This document shows positions 27,613 through 35,604 of a DNA stretch of 64,000 nt, piece by piece. Below the pieces are notes generated by a model, which was not told the origin of the DNA, did not search any database, and saw only the letters and a program-made list of their open reading frames with translations. Source of the DNA: G965277745 sp965277745 (lineage in GTDB: Bacteria; Pseudomonadota; Gammaproteobacteria; Cardiobacteriales; Cardiobacteriaceae); NCBI GenBank assembly GCA_965277745.1, contig OZ255837.1, forward strand, positions 2,294,001 to 2,358,000, in the 5' to 3' direction. How positions within the stretch are numbered: the stretch's first letter is position 1; each line of letters opens with the position of its first letter. The translations under genes and the position numbers were made by a program.

Positions 27613-28605
27613 TCACCATTTTTTCTTGATAAATCTGGCACTTAAAGCAACGAGGAGGAGGACACCCCACATCGCCAGACTGAAATGTGGACTGCCTCCT
27701 ATCAGATTCAGGCCCGTTGCCATGGTTTGTAGAACAAAGAGTGCACAAACGACACCAAACACCCGGCCGAATCCTCCAAAGGGGTTGGTTCCTCCGAGGA
27801 TGATTGCGAGAATGGTCAATAACAGATAAGAATCTCCGTATCCCATGCGCGCAGAGTTGAAACGGGCCATCATAACGAGCCCTGCAAATACACAAAGAAT
27901 GCTGGAGAGAATGTAAATTGAAATTTGGACCCGATGCGTATTGATACCACTGAAGTAAGTCGCATTGATATTACTGCCAATCATGTAAATGCATTTGCCG
28001 AGCTTGGTTCTTTCCAGTAACAGCCCCAGAGCTACCGCTATAAACAAAAACAGAAACATGGTCAGAGGAATACCAAAAACGTTCGCAGATCCGAGGATTG
28101 TAACCGTCTCTGGCATACTACTGATCGCTGCTCCTCTGGAGAGAGAAATCCCGATACCGTTTACTATTGTTGTAGTGGCAAGAGTGACCAGAATAGGGTG
28201 AATGCCAATATAGGTAACCAGCGCCCCGGTTATGGTACCAATCAATATTGCTAGAATAATAGCGCCGGTAAGTGCTAGAAAAAACCAGGATATTTGAATC
28301 ATCATACCCGCGTCCAGAGGGATATAATGTACAAAGATCCAGGCCATCAGCAGACTGGTCAGATTGGCGGTGCCAATGATACACAAATTCAATCCTCCAC
28401 TTAACATTGGAAGAAACATGGCTAGTGTCAGTAAACCAAGCTCCGGTAACTGCGAAGTTATGCTGGTAAAGCTTTGTCTAGTCAAAAAACGCTCCGGAGA
28501 AATAATGCCGAAAAATATAACGATGATCGAAAGCAGGCCAAATAAGCCAGCTATATTTTCGTCACCCATCATTTTTTTTATATTCATTAATGTATACCTT
28601 TTCAA
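27613..28605 (-). CDS. Sugar ABC transporter permease (RbsC/LsrD-like), second permease
   Basis: 330 residues, about eight to ten membrane segments, BPD_transp_2 type: PMLSGGLNLCIIGTANLTSL (the conserved DLS/GGxD-like loop), ATTTIVNGIGISLSRGAAIS, and ILGGTNPFGGFGRVFGVVC near the ATPase contact loop. It overlaps the upstream permease by four bases (ATGA). Two separate permease genes plus one fused ATPase is the arrangement of Lsr (AI-2) and related rhamnose or pentose importers rather than single-permease Rbs. Confidence 0.87.
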   Translation of the reverse strand: MKRYTLMNIKKMMGDENIAGLFGLLSIIVIFFGIISPERFLTRQSFTSITSQLPELGLLTLAMFLPMLSGGLNLCIIGTANLTSLLMAWIFVHYIPLDAGMMIQISWFFLALTGAIILAILIGTITGALVTYIGIHPILVTLATTTIVNGIGISLSRGAAISSMPETVTILGSANVFGIPLTMFLFLFIAVALGLLLERTKLGKCIYMIGSNINATYFSGINTHRVQISIYILSSILCVFAGLVMMARFNSARMGYGDSYLLLTILAIILGGTNPFGGFGRVFGVVCALFVLQTMATGLNLIGGSPHFSLAMWGVLLLVALSARFIKKKW

Positions 28606-29582
28606 GCAAATCCGACATTGATTTCGTTACGTTTTTTGTAGTGGGTGATAGTGATGGCAATCACAATAACGATGCCGATGACGATGTTGGTGGAATAGCT
28701 GGATACACCGATAAGATTCAGACCGTTTTTAAGAATTCCTATCAAGAATACCCCCATCAGGGTTCCGATTACACTGCCACGTCCACCCATCAAACTGACT
28801 CCTCCCAAAACAGTTGCCGCCAATACATCCAACTCTCCACCCACCAATGCGTTAGGTACAACTTCTCCCATACGATAGACCTGAACCAATCCCGCTATCG
28901 CGGAAAGTGCGCCCATATACCCATACGCAAACAAATGAATCACACCGACACGGATACCAACACGCAGAGCGGATTCCTGAGCACCTCCGACGGCGTAGAG
29001 CTGGCGTCCCAGAGTAGTTCTGGCCAAAAACAGCCAAGTCACCCCAGCCAGTAAGAGTATCAGAAGAAATGGCAAGCCAATCTGATAGTCAGTTCCCCCT
29101 AAATGAAAAGAAATGAGCTCCCGTTGATTTACCCACCAGTCCGGTAGGTCATAAATGTTTTTACCACTTGTCAACCACATCAGTCCGCCAAACAGAATGG
29201 CCTGAACACTGATCGTGATAATGATGGAAATAACGTTCAAATAGTAGATAAGTGTGGCATTTATCAGGCCAAATGATATTCCTATTGCCATGGCCAGAAA
29301 AATACCGACGATTGGACCTTGAATGAATCCATGGAATGAGAGTGTTGCGATAATGTACTGTACGACCGAAGCGATAGCTGCGAAGGAAACATCAATACCA
29401 CCGGTAACAAGCACCACAAATACACCCAGAGCAAAAATTCCCGATACAGCGTAACCTTCTGCTAAATCCAAGAGGTTGCGCAAAGTAAAAAATTGATCTG
29501 AATTTATAGAGAAAAAAATTATCATGAACAGAATAACCAATCCTAAATACCCTTCTATAGGCAATTTTTTAAACTTTTCCAT
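28602..29582 (-). CDS. Sugar ABC transporter permease (RbsC/LsrC-like), first permease
   Basis: 326 residues and multiple membrane segments. ALGVFVVLVTGGIDVSFAAI and ATVLGGVSLMGGRGSVIGTL are the family hallmark loops. Its start overlaps the 3' end of the ATPase gene by 14 bases, and its stop overlaps the next permease start, so the three are translated as a block. It probably forms a heterodimeric channel with the second permease. Confidence 0.87.
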   Translation of the reverse strand: MEKFKKLPIEGYLGLVILFMIIFFSINSDQFFTLRNLLDLAEGYAVSGIFALGVFVVLVTGGIDVSFAAIASVVQYIIATLSFHGFIQGPIVGIFLAMAIGISFGLINATLIYYLNVISIIITISVQAILFGGLMWLTSGKNIYDLPDWWVNQRELISFHLGGTDYQIGLPFLLILLLAGVTWLFLARTTLGRQLYAVGGAQESALRVGIRVGVIHLFAYGYMGALSAIAGLVQVYRMGEVVPNALVGGELDVLAATVLGGVSLMGGRGSVIGTLMGVFLIGILKNGLNLIGVSSYSTNIVIGIVIVIAITITHYKKRNEINVGFA

Positions 29583-31053
29583 TTACCATTTCTTCCAAAT
29601 AAGAGGCGCGGATATTTCTTGGATTATATTCATTTATAATTTCTCCATATTCAATGTGAAGGATGCGATCACAGTTATAATAGACTTCCTTAACCTCATC
29701 TGATATAAGTAAAATAGAGATACCTGCTTCGGAAAGGCGATTTATGAGTTGATAGATACTATTTTTAGCTGCGATATCGATACCTACGGTAGGAGAATCA
29801 AGAATCAACAGTTTTGGTTGGGTAAGAATCCATTTAGCCAGGACGATTTTTTGTTGATTCCCTCCAGAAAGAGTGGAAACAGGATTATTTGGATCGGGGC
29901 ATACGATATTCAATTTTGAAATCCACTTACTGACAGTTATTTTTTTCTTGTATTTGTCGATAAAATGTATACGGTTGTTCAATCGATCCAGTATAGATAA
30001 TACGATGTTATCTGCAACCGACTGATCCAGCACCAGGCCAAGAGTAAGTCTGTCTTCAGGGACGTATCCTATCCCGGATTTGATGGCGTCAAGCTGATTT
30101 TTGAATCTCACGGGAACGTTCTTAATGTAGGTTTTACCGGAATCAGGCTTGGTAATACCGAAAAGCGTCAATGCCAGTTCCGTTCTGCCAGATCCCAATA
30201 GCCCGCATAATCCTAGAACCTCTCCTTGGTGGATCCTGAAACTGATATCGCGGTACTGGCCCTTTTTGGTTATTTTCTTCGCTTCAAAAATGACCTTGTC
30301 TGTCTGTGTTCTCATGTTTCTAAAGCCGTATTGCAAGGCCACGCCAGTCATTAGTTCACTTAATTTTGATGAAGAGATTTCCTTTGCCGGATAAGAGCCG
30401 ATCAAAGTTCCGTCACGGATAACAGTGACAGTGTCAGAAATTTCAAGAACTTCATCGAGACGATGACTGACGAAGATAACGCCGATATTTTTATCTTTAA
30501 GATAATGTGTTGTTTTCAGAAGGGAATTTACTTCGGTGCGTGTAAGAGAGGCAGTGGGTTCATCCATGATAACCAGACGAGCTCGTGCGACCAGTGCCCG
30601 ACAGATTGCAATCTGTTGACGCTGTGCTATATTAAGATTTGACACCGTTTCGCTCAGGTCGATATCGAATTTCATTTCATCAAGTACCGACCGTGCTTTT
30701 TCGTTTAACTTCTGCTTGCTGTGCCACTTTAAAAAGCCTCGCATGTTAAGGTCAAACGCGATATTTTCTGCAGCTGACAAATTAGGAAAAAGAGAGAGAT
30801 CCTGATAAATTACCTGAATACCATTTTTTTTTGCTATATTGGGAGTAAGATGGGAAAATTTTTCAGAATCTATATAGATTTCTGAATCGTCATCGGGTTT
30901 GTATACACCGCTGATCACTTTGATCAGTGTACTTTTACCGCATCCGTTTGTACCCGCCAAGCAGTGCACTTCCCCTTTCATGATTTTTATATTTATTCTA
31001 TTAAGTACCTTATAGCCGCTAAAACTTTTTGATATATTTTTTAGAAAAATCAT
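29569..31053 (-). CDS. Sugar ABC transporter ATP-binding protein (RbsA/AlsA/LsrA-like)
   Basis: 494 residues with two ABC domains. Domain 1: CLAGTNGCGKSTLIKVISGV (Walker A), NLNIAQRQQIAICRALVARA (signature variant), LVIMDEPTASLT (Walker B). Domain 2: GLCGLLGSGRTELALTLFGI (degenerate Walker A), STLSGGNQQKIVLAKWIL, LLILDSPTVGIDIAAK. This is the standard carbohydrate-uptake CUT2 architecture. It begins 53 bp after the binding-protein gene and overlaps the first permease. Confidence 0.92.
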   Translation of the reverse strand: MIFLKNISKSFSGYKVLNRINIKIMKGEVHCLAGTNGCGKSTLIKVISGVYKPDDDSEIYIDSEKFSHLTPNIAKKNGIQVIYQDLSLFPNLSAAENIAFDLNMRGFLKWHSKQKLNEKARSVLDEMKFDIDLSETVSNLNIAQRQQIAICRALVARARLVIMDEPTASLTRTEVNSLLKTTHYLKDKNIGVIFVSHRLDEVLEISDTVTVIRDGTLIGSYPAKEISSSKLSELMTGVALQYGFRNMRTQTDKVIFEAKKITKKGQYRDISFRIHQGEVLGLCGLLGSGRTELALTLFGITKPDSGKTYIKNVPVRFKNQLDAIKSGIGYVPEDRLTLGLVLDQSVADNIVLSILDRLNNRIHFIDKYKKKITVSKWISKLNIVCPDPNNPVSTLSGGNQQKIVLAKWILTQPKLLILDSPTVGIDIAAKNSIYQLINRLSEAGISILLISDEVKEVYYNCDRILHIEYGEIINEYNPRNIRASYLEEMVNGKV

Positions 31054-31106
31054 TATTTGGCATTTATTTATTTCAAGGTGGAGATATCAATATATAATAA
31101 ATTATA

Positions 31107-32090
31107 TTACAAGCCCATTTTGACTAATTTATCAATATTTTCTTTATCCAAACTTTCAACGGAATTGGCAATAATTGTTCTTGATTTTTCATCAACCGAA
31201 AATTTACCCATTCCTTCTATAATCATCCCGTTTTTTATCGCTTCATCTTTCATAAGCATCGACGCAAGACGAACGAAAATTCTCCCTGCTGTCATCGGGT
31301 TCCAGATATAGCCACCATCAATCGCCCCGTTTTTAACTAGTCGAACTCCCTGACCGGGACTGAATGTCCCGATTACACAGATATCATCGGTTTTGTTACG
31401 CTGGATAACCGCTCTACCGGCACCAATAGGCCCTTGTGAACCAAATGCAACGATGCCTTTCAAGTCTGGATATCTGGACATCAGATCTCGGGTCGTTCTC
31501 ATGGTATCATCTAGACTTTCAGCGACTCCAAATTTGTCGGCAACCATATGCATTCGGGAGTAATGTTCTTTCTGATATTCAATCGCCGCATCTGCCCAGG
31601 CATTGTGAAGCGGTACCGTAAGGCTGCCGACATACGTTACGTAACTGCCTTCTTCCTTCATACATTTCGCAAGTTTTTTCATATGATTGATGCCGTTTTG
31701 CTCAGCGGCCACCAGTTCGAAATCCCAATCTGCGTATTTTTGTCCGGGTGATTCATGAGCGATGATTTTAATACCAGCTTCCCGGGCCTTCTTCAATACA
31801 GGTTCCAACACTTTGGCGTCATTGGGTACGATACCGATTACATCGACGCGCCGGGCGATCAAGTCTTCGATAACCCGAACCTGGAGAGCCGGATCGGCTG
31901 CCACCGGTCCTATTTGGTACGCATCAATACCCAACTTTCGGGATTCTTTTTTGATTCCATCCTCCATGGCATTGAACCAGGGAATTCCGCCAATCTTGAC
32001 GACAACGCCCATCGTAAAAGAATCAGCAAAAAGAGTATTTGAAAAAATTAATGCGAAACTGGCCAAACAGGCTAAAATAATTTTCTTCAT
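31107..32090 (-). CDS. Periplasmic sugar-binding protein, LsrB/RbsB-like
   Basis: 327 residues. Signal peptide KKIILACLASFALIFSNTLFA, probably cleaved before Asp-Ser. The mature protein reads FTMGVVVKIGGIPWFNAMED, GIVPNDAKVLEPVLKKARE, SLTVPLHNAWADAAIEYQ and DLKGIVAFGSQGPIGAGRAV, a pattern typical of proteins annotated as AI-2/rhamnose/pentose-type binding proteins. It is first in the operon. The adjacent AlsE/AlsK-type genes argue for an allose-like hexose or a pentose as ligand rather than AI-2. Confidence 0.87.
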   Translation of the reverse strand: MKKIILACLASFALIFSNTLFADSFTMGVVVKIGGIPWFNAMEDGIKKESRKLGIDAYQIGPVAADPALQVRVIEDLIARRVDVIGIVPNDAKVLEPVLKKAREAGIKIIAHESPGQKYADWDFELVAAEQNGINHMKKLAKCMKEEGSYVTYVGSLTVPLHNAWADAAIEYQKEHYSRMHMVADKFGVAESLDDTMRTTRDLMSRYPDLKGIVAFGSQGPIGAGRAVIQRNKTDDICVIGTFSPGQGVRLVKNGAIDGGYIWNPMTAGRIFVRLASMLMKDEAIKNGMIIEGMGKFSVDEKSRTIIANSVESLDKENIDKLVKMGL

Positions 32091-32203
32091 ACCTCTTCCC
32101 TATATCTTAATATCTTATATTAATATAATAAGTGTTATATGGAAAAGAAAAAAGTTAAAAATAACACATGGGAAATCCATGTCTGTAATTCGGGGGCTGT
32201 GCA
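32091..32203 (-). promoter_or_regulatory. Promoter region of the sugar operon
   Basis: On the minus strand the 60 bases before the binding-protein ATG are very AT-rich (runs such as TTATTATATTAATATAAGAT) and end in AGGGAAGAGG, a good ribosome-binding site. The exact -10/-35 is ambiguous because several TATNNT hexamers overlap. No local regulator gene is present in the operon. Confidence 0.45.
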
Positions 32204-32860
32204 GGTTCAGATATAAGTGAGACAGTTTTGAACTGAAAAATCGGGTAGCCTGGGATGACTTTAAAAACACAAGAGCTACCCGATGCAGATCAAAAGCCTG
32301 CGACTGAAATCATCCAACAGTTAGCCTGTTGCCGATACCGCAAGCGAACAAGACAGCGCCCGCCTGAAAAAACTTGAACTGTTCGATCAACTGCAAGCAC
32401 AGGGCTGCTCTGTCGCCTGTCCCTGCAAGCGATTGACTGGTCGAAAGCCCCCTACTATCTGGAAACGCGCGGTTGTCGCCCGCAAAAACTTCGTCAGCGG
32501 CAGGGGAGCGGGCAACAGCAGCAAGCCGTCCTCCACCTACGCAAGCGAATCGATGGCGGCAGTGCGTTCAAAGAGGAGTTCAAGCAGGTTTGTCAGGCCC
32601 TTGAGATCCCTCTGTTCGTTTTACCGCCGAAAAAAACCTAAATACAATCGCTGCGTAGCGCGTGCCAATGGCACAACGCGTTACGCGTTCTATCCCTTCT
32701 ACAAAGGGCCCTTGACCCTCTCGGCAATCAATCGGGCGCTTGCTGAGTATCAACGATATTACAAGTACTATCGCCCACATGACGGGATAGGATTGGAAAC
32801 ACCAATGCGTTCATCAACAATTCCTTCAGACCGCCTGATTTGTCTCACAGGTGTTGAACC
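32204..32860 (+). mobile_element. Integrase-type IS, deletion derivative (second copy)
   Basis: Left end GGTTCAGATATAAGTGAGACA and right end TGTCTCACAGGTGTTGAACC form imperfect inverted repeats. Internal sequence: N-terminal segment FDQLQAQGCSVACPCKRL, then a direct join to the region around VDGGSAFKEEFKQ, deleting the stretch equivalent to about 10535-10917. The C-terminus TLSAINRALAEYQRYYKYYR, PHDGIGLETPM matches the copy at 10511-12411. It supplies the unoccupied target that proves the IS5 insertion at 11074. Confidence 0.7.
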
Positions 32861-32872
32861 CGGACAGGGATC

Positions 32873-33259
32873 TTGCCGCAACTTGCGAGGTGTGCAGTGG
32901 GACAGCTAATCGCTTCGGTGCCAGACAAGGATGATCCGATATTCATCACCCTTGAAGAAGCGGAACGATTCAACGCGGCGATACTGTCCCTGAAGCAGTG
33001 GCATCCGAAAATCCACACCGTCCTAATGGCGCGCTATTTTTATGGGGTCACTGACGACAAAACGTTGGGGAAGCGGATGGGGGCGTCGGCTCAGTCCATT
33101 AGAGTATGGCGGAAACAGGGTCATATGTTTGTCGAAGGGGATTTATGTCGCAAATACGCAGCATATCCGAAAGGCATCCAACAGAGTTCCGTTTGCATCG
33201 TCTGGCGATACACGCTATACTTCTCGGATGATTACCGAATTCCGGCACAAGGGACTTGA
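32873..33259 (+). CDS. Possible phage antiterminator-like remnant
   Basis: The reading frame contains DDPIFITLEEAERFNAAILS and a likely HTH (VLMARYFYGVTDDKTLGKRM, GASAQSIRVWRKQGHMFVEG). It resembles phage late-gene antiterminator/RinA-like DNA-binding tails. Its 5' end abuts the IS at 32860 and its 3' end overlaps higB in another frame, so it is probably a truncated prophage relic. Function is unproven. Confidence 0.35.
   Translation: MPQLARCAVGQLIASVPDKDDPIFITLEEAERFNAAILSLKQWHPKIHTVLMARYFYGVTDDKTLGKRMGASAQSIRVWRKQGHMFVEGDLCRKYAAYPKGIQQSSVCIVWRYTLYFSDDYRIPAQGT
33193..33221 (+). promoter_or_regulatory. higB promoter
   Basis: TTGCAT (33193-33198), a 17-base spacer and TATACT (33216-33221). 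The expected transcription start falls at or next to the higB ATG at 33228, so the toxin message would be leaderless. Confidence 0.6.
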
Positions 33260-33338
33260 ATCTTTCTACCGAACAGGAACAACCCGAGGTATTCAGTCGG
33301 CACAGGCCGCGGAGTTTAGGAGAATCCTTGCCCTGTTA

Positions 33339-34436
33339 TTAACCCGGCGGCAATTTATATAGGTTATGTAGCATAGGCGATTGACTCTGCATCAAAGTAT
33401 TTTTTAACCCGTTCAGGACGACGCTGAAGCTTCAACATGCAGGATCATGTACGCTTCTTTAGGTCGCTAACCGAACGTGCCGCTGCGCCACTATGTACCA
33501 TGCCTTTCAGGTCACAGTGTAGATATTCATCCGGATTTAACTCTGGGGAGTAAGCTGGCAGAAAGAAGACTTCCAGATATCGCTTAACAGTCTTTCGCTC
33601 TAACCAGCGCTTAACGACCTTTGCGTGGTGTACTCGCAAGTGATCCAGAATCAGAAATACCTGACCAGGCGTTGATTCGATCAGCGCGCGTAAGAATTTC
33701 TTCAGAACCTTGGCTGTCATGGTCGATTCGTACAACATGAATCGCACAGTGCCCTGATTGGTGATTGCCGAAATCATGTTGAGTGATACTCGCTTCGCTG
33801 GCAAAGGCTGCACCGGTGTTTGCCCTTTTGGCGCGTAGCACCAACCGTGTTGGGTGTGATTCTTCATTCCCGTTTCGTCACCCCAGAAAATCTGAGCATT
33901 CTCTGCCTTTGCGCGAGCTTTGATCTGCGGATACTCCTCCTTCAGCCAAGCATCAACGCGAGATGGGTTTTGCTCCCAAGCCTTCTTCAAAGGCTTTTGA
34001 GGCGTAAAACCCCAGCGCTTAAGGTAATCGCCCATCGGACGAACTGGGATATCGATACCCCAGAATTGTTTAATCAATTGAGCAATTGCACGCCGTGTCC
34101 AAAGCGCAAAGTCGAGCTTATGCTGGTCAGGCATCTGATCACGGATTGCTTTAATGACAAGCTGTTCTTGCTGTTCAGTCAGTCGCCTCGGCTTATTTTC
34201 AGGGCCGCGCTTTTGAATGGCGATAGCCTCGGCACCACCGACTTCATAGCGCTGATACCAGCGTCCAACTGTGTCGGGGTGAACGTCAAGAAGTTGACCA
34301 ATCTGGCGAAAAGTTTTGCCTTTCTCGCGTAATCGTATCGCCTTCTGTCTCAGAAGTTCCTGTTGCTCTAGGCTGAGCTTGCGTGCATCTGTATTCATGC
34401 GCGCATGATATCAGATGTAAATTGACACCGGATTAA
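33339..34436 (-). mobile_element. IS630-family insertion sequence in higB, 1098 bp
   Basis: Inverted ends TTAACCCGGCGGCAATTTA (33339-33357) and, read from the right, TTAATCCGGTGTCAATTTAC. It is flanked by the duplicated target TA (33337-33338 and 34437-34438), as expected for IS630. The precise junction is validated by the restored higB frame. Confidence 0.92.
33445..34398 (-). CDS. IS630-family transposase, C-terminally truncated by TGA
   Basis: 317 residues: an HTH (GKTFRQIGQLLDVHPDTVGR) and a DDE domain with IFWGDETGMKNHTQHGWCYA (first Asp), FLILDHLRVHHAKVVKRWL (second Asp) and FFLPAYSPELNPDEYLHCDL (third acidic). The frame stops at LKKRT-TGA (33445), but the same frame continues CMLKLQRRPERVKKYFD for about 26 further residues to 33364. 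A CGA to TGA change is likely. All catalytic residues precede the stop, so partial activity is possible. Confidence 0.85.
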   Translation of the reverse strand: MNTDARKLSLEQQELLRQKAIRLREKGKTFRQIGQLLDVHPDTVGRWYQRYEVGGAEAIAIQKRGPENKPRRLTEQQEQLVIKAIRDQMPDQHKLDFALWTRRAIAQLIKQFWGIDIPVRPMGDYLKRWGFTPQKPLKKAWEQNPSRVDAWLKEEYPQIKARAKAENAQIFWGDETGMKNHTQHGWCYAPKGQTPVQPLPAKRVSLNMISAITNQGTVRFMLYESTMTAKVLKKFLRALIESTPGQVFLILDHLRVHHAKVVKRWLERKTVKRYLEVFFLPAYSPELNPDEYLHCDLKGMVHSGAAARSVSDLKKRT

Positions 34437-34620
34437 TAGATGTTGCTGCCGGTGTGGAAGAACTCAACTTACCGGCCTTCAGTCTACACCCCCTCAAGGG
34501 CGAATTGAATGGTTATTGGTCGATTCGAGTCAACGGTAATTGGCGTATGGTGTTCCGCTTTGCAGGCATCAATGTTGAACAGGTCGATTATCTCGACTAT
34601 CACTGAAAGGAGTTGAAACC

Positions 34621-34905
34621 ATGATGATAGATCCACCCCACCCCGGTGAGTTGCTGCGCAAGGACGTGATTGCCGAACTGGACTCGTCAGTGACGGAATC
34701 TGCTAGGCGACTCGGTATGTCTCGTGTCGCCTTGTCCCGCTTGTTGAATTGCCGCGCCGCGATCAGCCCCGATCTTGCCTTACGCCTGGAAAGGGCGGGC
34801 GTCAGTACTGCCCGTGCATGGCTGGCCATGCAGACCAATCATGATCTCGCACAAGCCCGGAAAAATCCGCAGCCGCCTGTTCACGCTTTACAACCACACA
34901 GTTAG
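34621..34905 (+). CDS. higA: HigA-type antitoxin
   Basis: 94-residue XRE-family protein: HPGELLRKDVIAELDSSVTE, ARRLGMSRVALSRLLNCRAA (HTH), SPDLALRLERAGVSTARAWL. It neutralises HigB and represses the operon. A strong ribosome site (AAAGGAG) lies 9 bases ahead of two tandem ATGs. It is 14 bp behind the higB stop. With higB cut by an IS whose transposase points the other way, higA expression may depend on a promoter inside or near the IS. Confidence 0.9.
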   Translation: MMIDPPHPGELLRKDVIAELDSSVTESARRLGMSRVALSRLLNCRAAISPDLALRLERAGVSTARAWLAMQTNHDLAQARKNPQPPVHALQPHS

Positions 34906-34911
34906 AACATC

Positions 34912-35602
34912 TCGATTTAGGGGAAACGCCAACATCGAAGTGGTTACAAGCGCAGAAAAAGATGGTAGTGGCGTCGCTACGTTCAGTCTGAACCGCAATC
35001 TTAATCTCGACAACGCGACCTTCGGGAACAAGCGCATCGATAAAAAGGGCTTGAGCCTAGGCGAGAACGCGGTCATCCTTGATGCCCAGGGTCTGAAGCT
35101 CTTCGCGGCAGGCGAAACATCCTCTTCGCCGTCGCTCATCTTGAGCAGAAACGGACTGTTCATCAACGGCGGCCCGAGTCTCACCCCAGACGGCGTCGAC
35201 ACCGGCGGTAAGGTGATCACCCAGGTCGGAATAGGCGAATTGCAAGAGAACGGCGACAACGCCGCGACCACCGGACAGTTGTTCAAAGTGAATGAACGGC
35301 TGAAAGATATCGAAAACTCACTTAAGGGTGAAGATGGCTCGAAAACACCTAAAATAGAGAAATCCTCTTCTGAAAAAAGTAAAGATGTCGTTACTCAGCA
35401 AAAATCAGGATCTCCTCCTGCCAGGGAAGAAAGCTTATCACTGGCAACGAGCGGTGATTCTTGGGATGCCACAGGCAAGCGATTGAGCAATTTGGGTGAA
35501 GGCGAGATAAAAGCAGACGCCACTGACGCGGTAACTGGCGCTCAGTTATTTCATGTAAGAGAAAATCTGCAAGAAAAATTCCACAAAGATCTAGTCACCT
35601 GA
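34912..35602 (+). pseudogene. Trimeric autotransporter adhesin fragment (YadA/Hia-like passenger)
   Basis: Reads as passenger sequence: FSLNRNLNLDNATFGNKRID, LILSRNGLFINGGPSLTPDG, VITQVGIGELQENGDNAATT and a YadA-type neck, ATDAVTGAQLFHVRENL. A charged Lys/Ser-rich linker separates two head/neck blocks. There is no signal peptide, stalk or C-terminal beta-barrel anchor. The fragment starts just after higA, and its 3' end lies beside an IS630-family gene, so both ends are missing. The open frame extends upstream into higA, but that part is not adhesin-like. Confidence 0.72.
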
Positions 35603-35604
35603 AT

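Larger units (their letters stand above)
33228..34606 (+). pseudogene. higB: HigB-type toxin gene split by an IS630 element
   Basis: RelE-superfamily ribosome-dependent mRNA interferase. The first part, 33228-33338, reads MITEFRHKGLESFYRTGTTR and ends RRILALL. The second part from 34439 reads DVAAGVEELNLPAFSLHPLK, GYWSIRVNGNWRMVFRF and VDYLDYH-stop (34604-34606). Removing the 1098-bp IS and one TA gives an unbroken 92-residue HigB, the normal family length. The toxin is inactivated while higA is intact. Confidence 0.9.

Noticed and set aside
31107..32090. Calling the binding protein and importer an AI-2 (Lsr) system
   Set aside because: No LsrK, LsrF or LsrG homologues are present; AlsE/AlsK/RbsK-type enzymes point to a sugar instead.
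22255..32860. A single composite transposon carrying the sugar operon
   Set aside because: Flanking IS copies belong to different families with no matching outer ends or target duplication, so only IS-bracketing, not a defined transposon, is supported.
33445..33447. Possibility that TGA is recoded, given several TGA-interrupted transposases
   Set aside because: Intact host and phage genes here (dgt, nadR, J, small terminase neighbours) use TGA as a normal stop, and the interrupted positions would need Arg, so point mutations are simpler.
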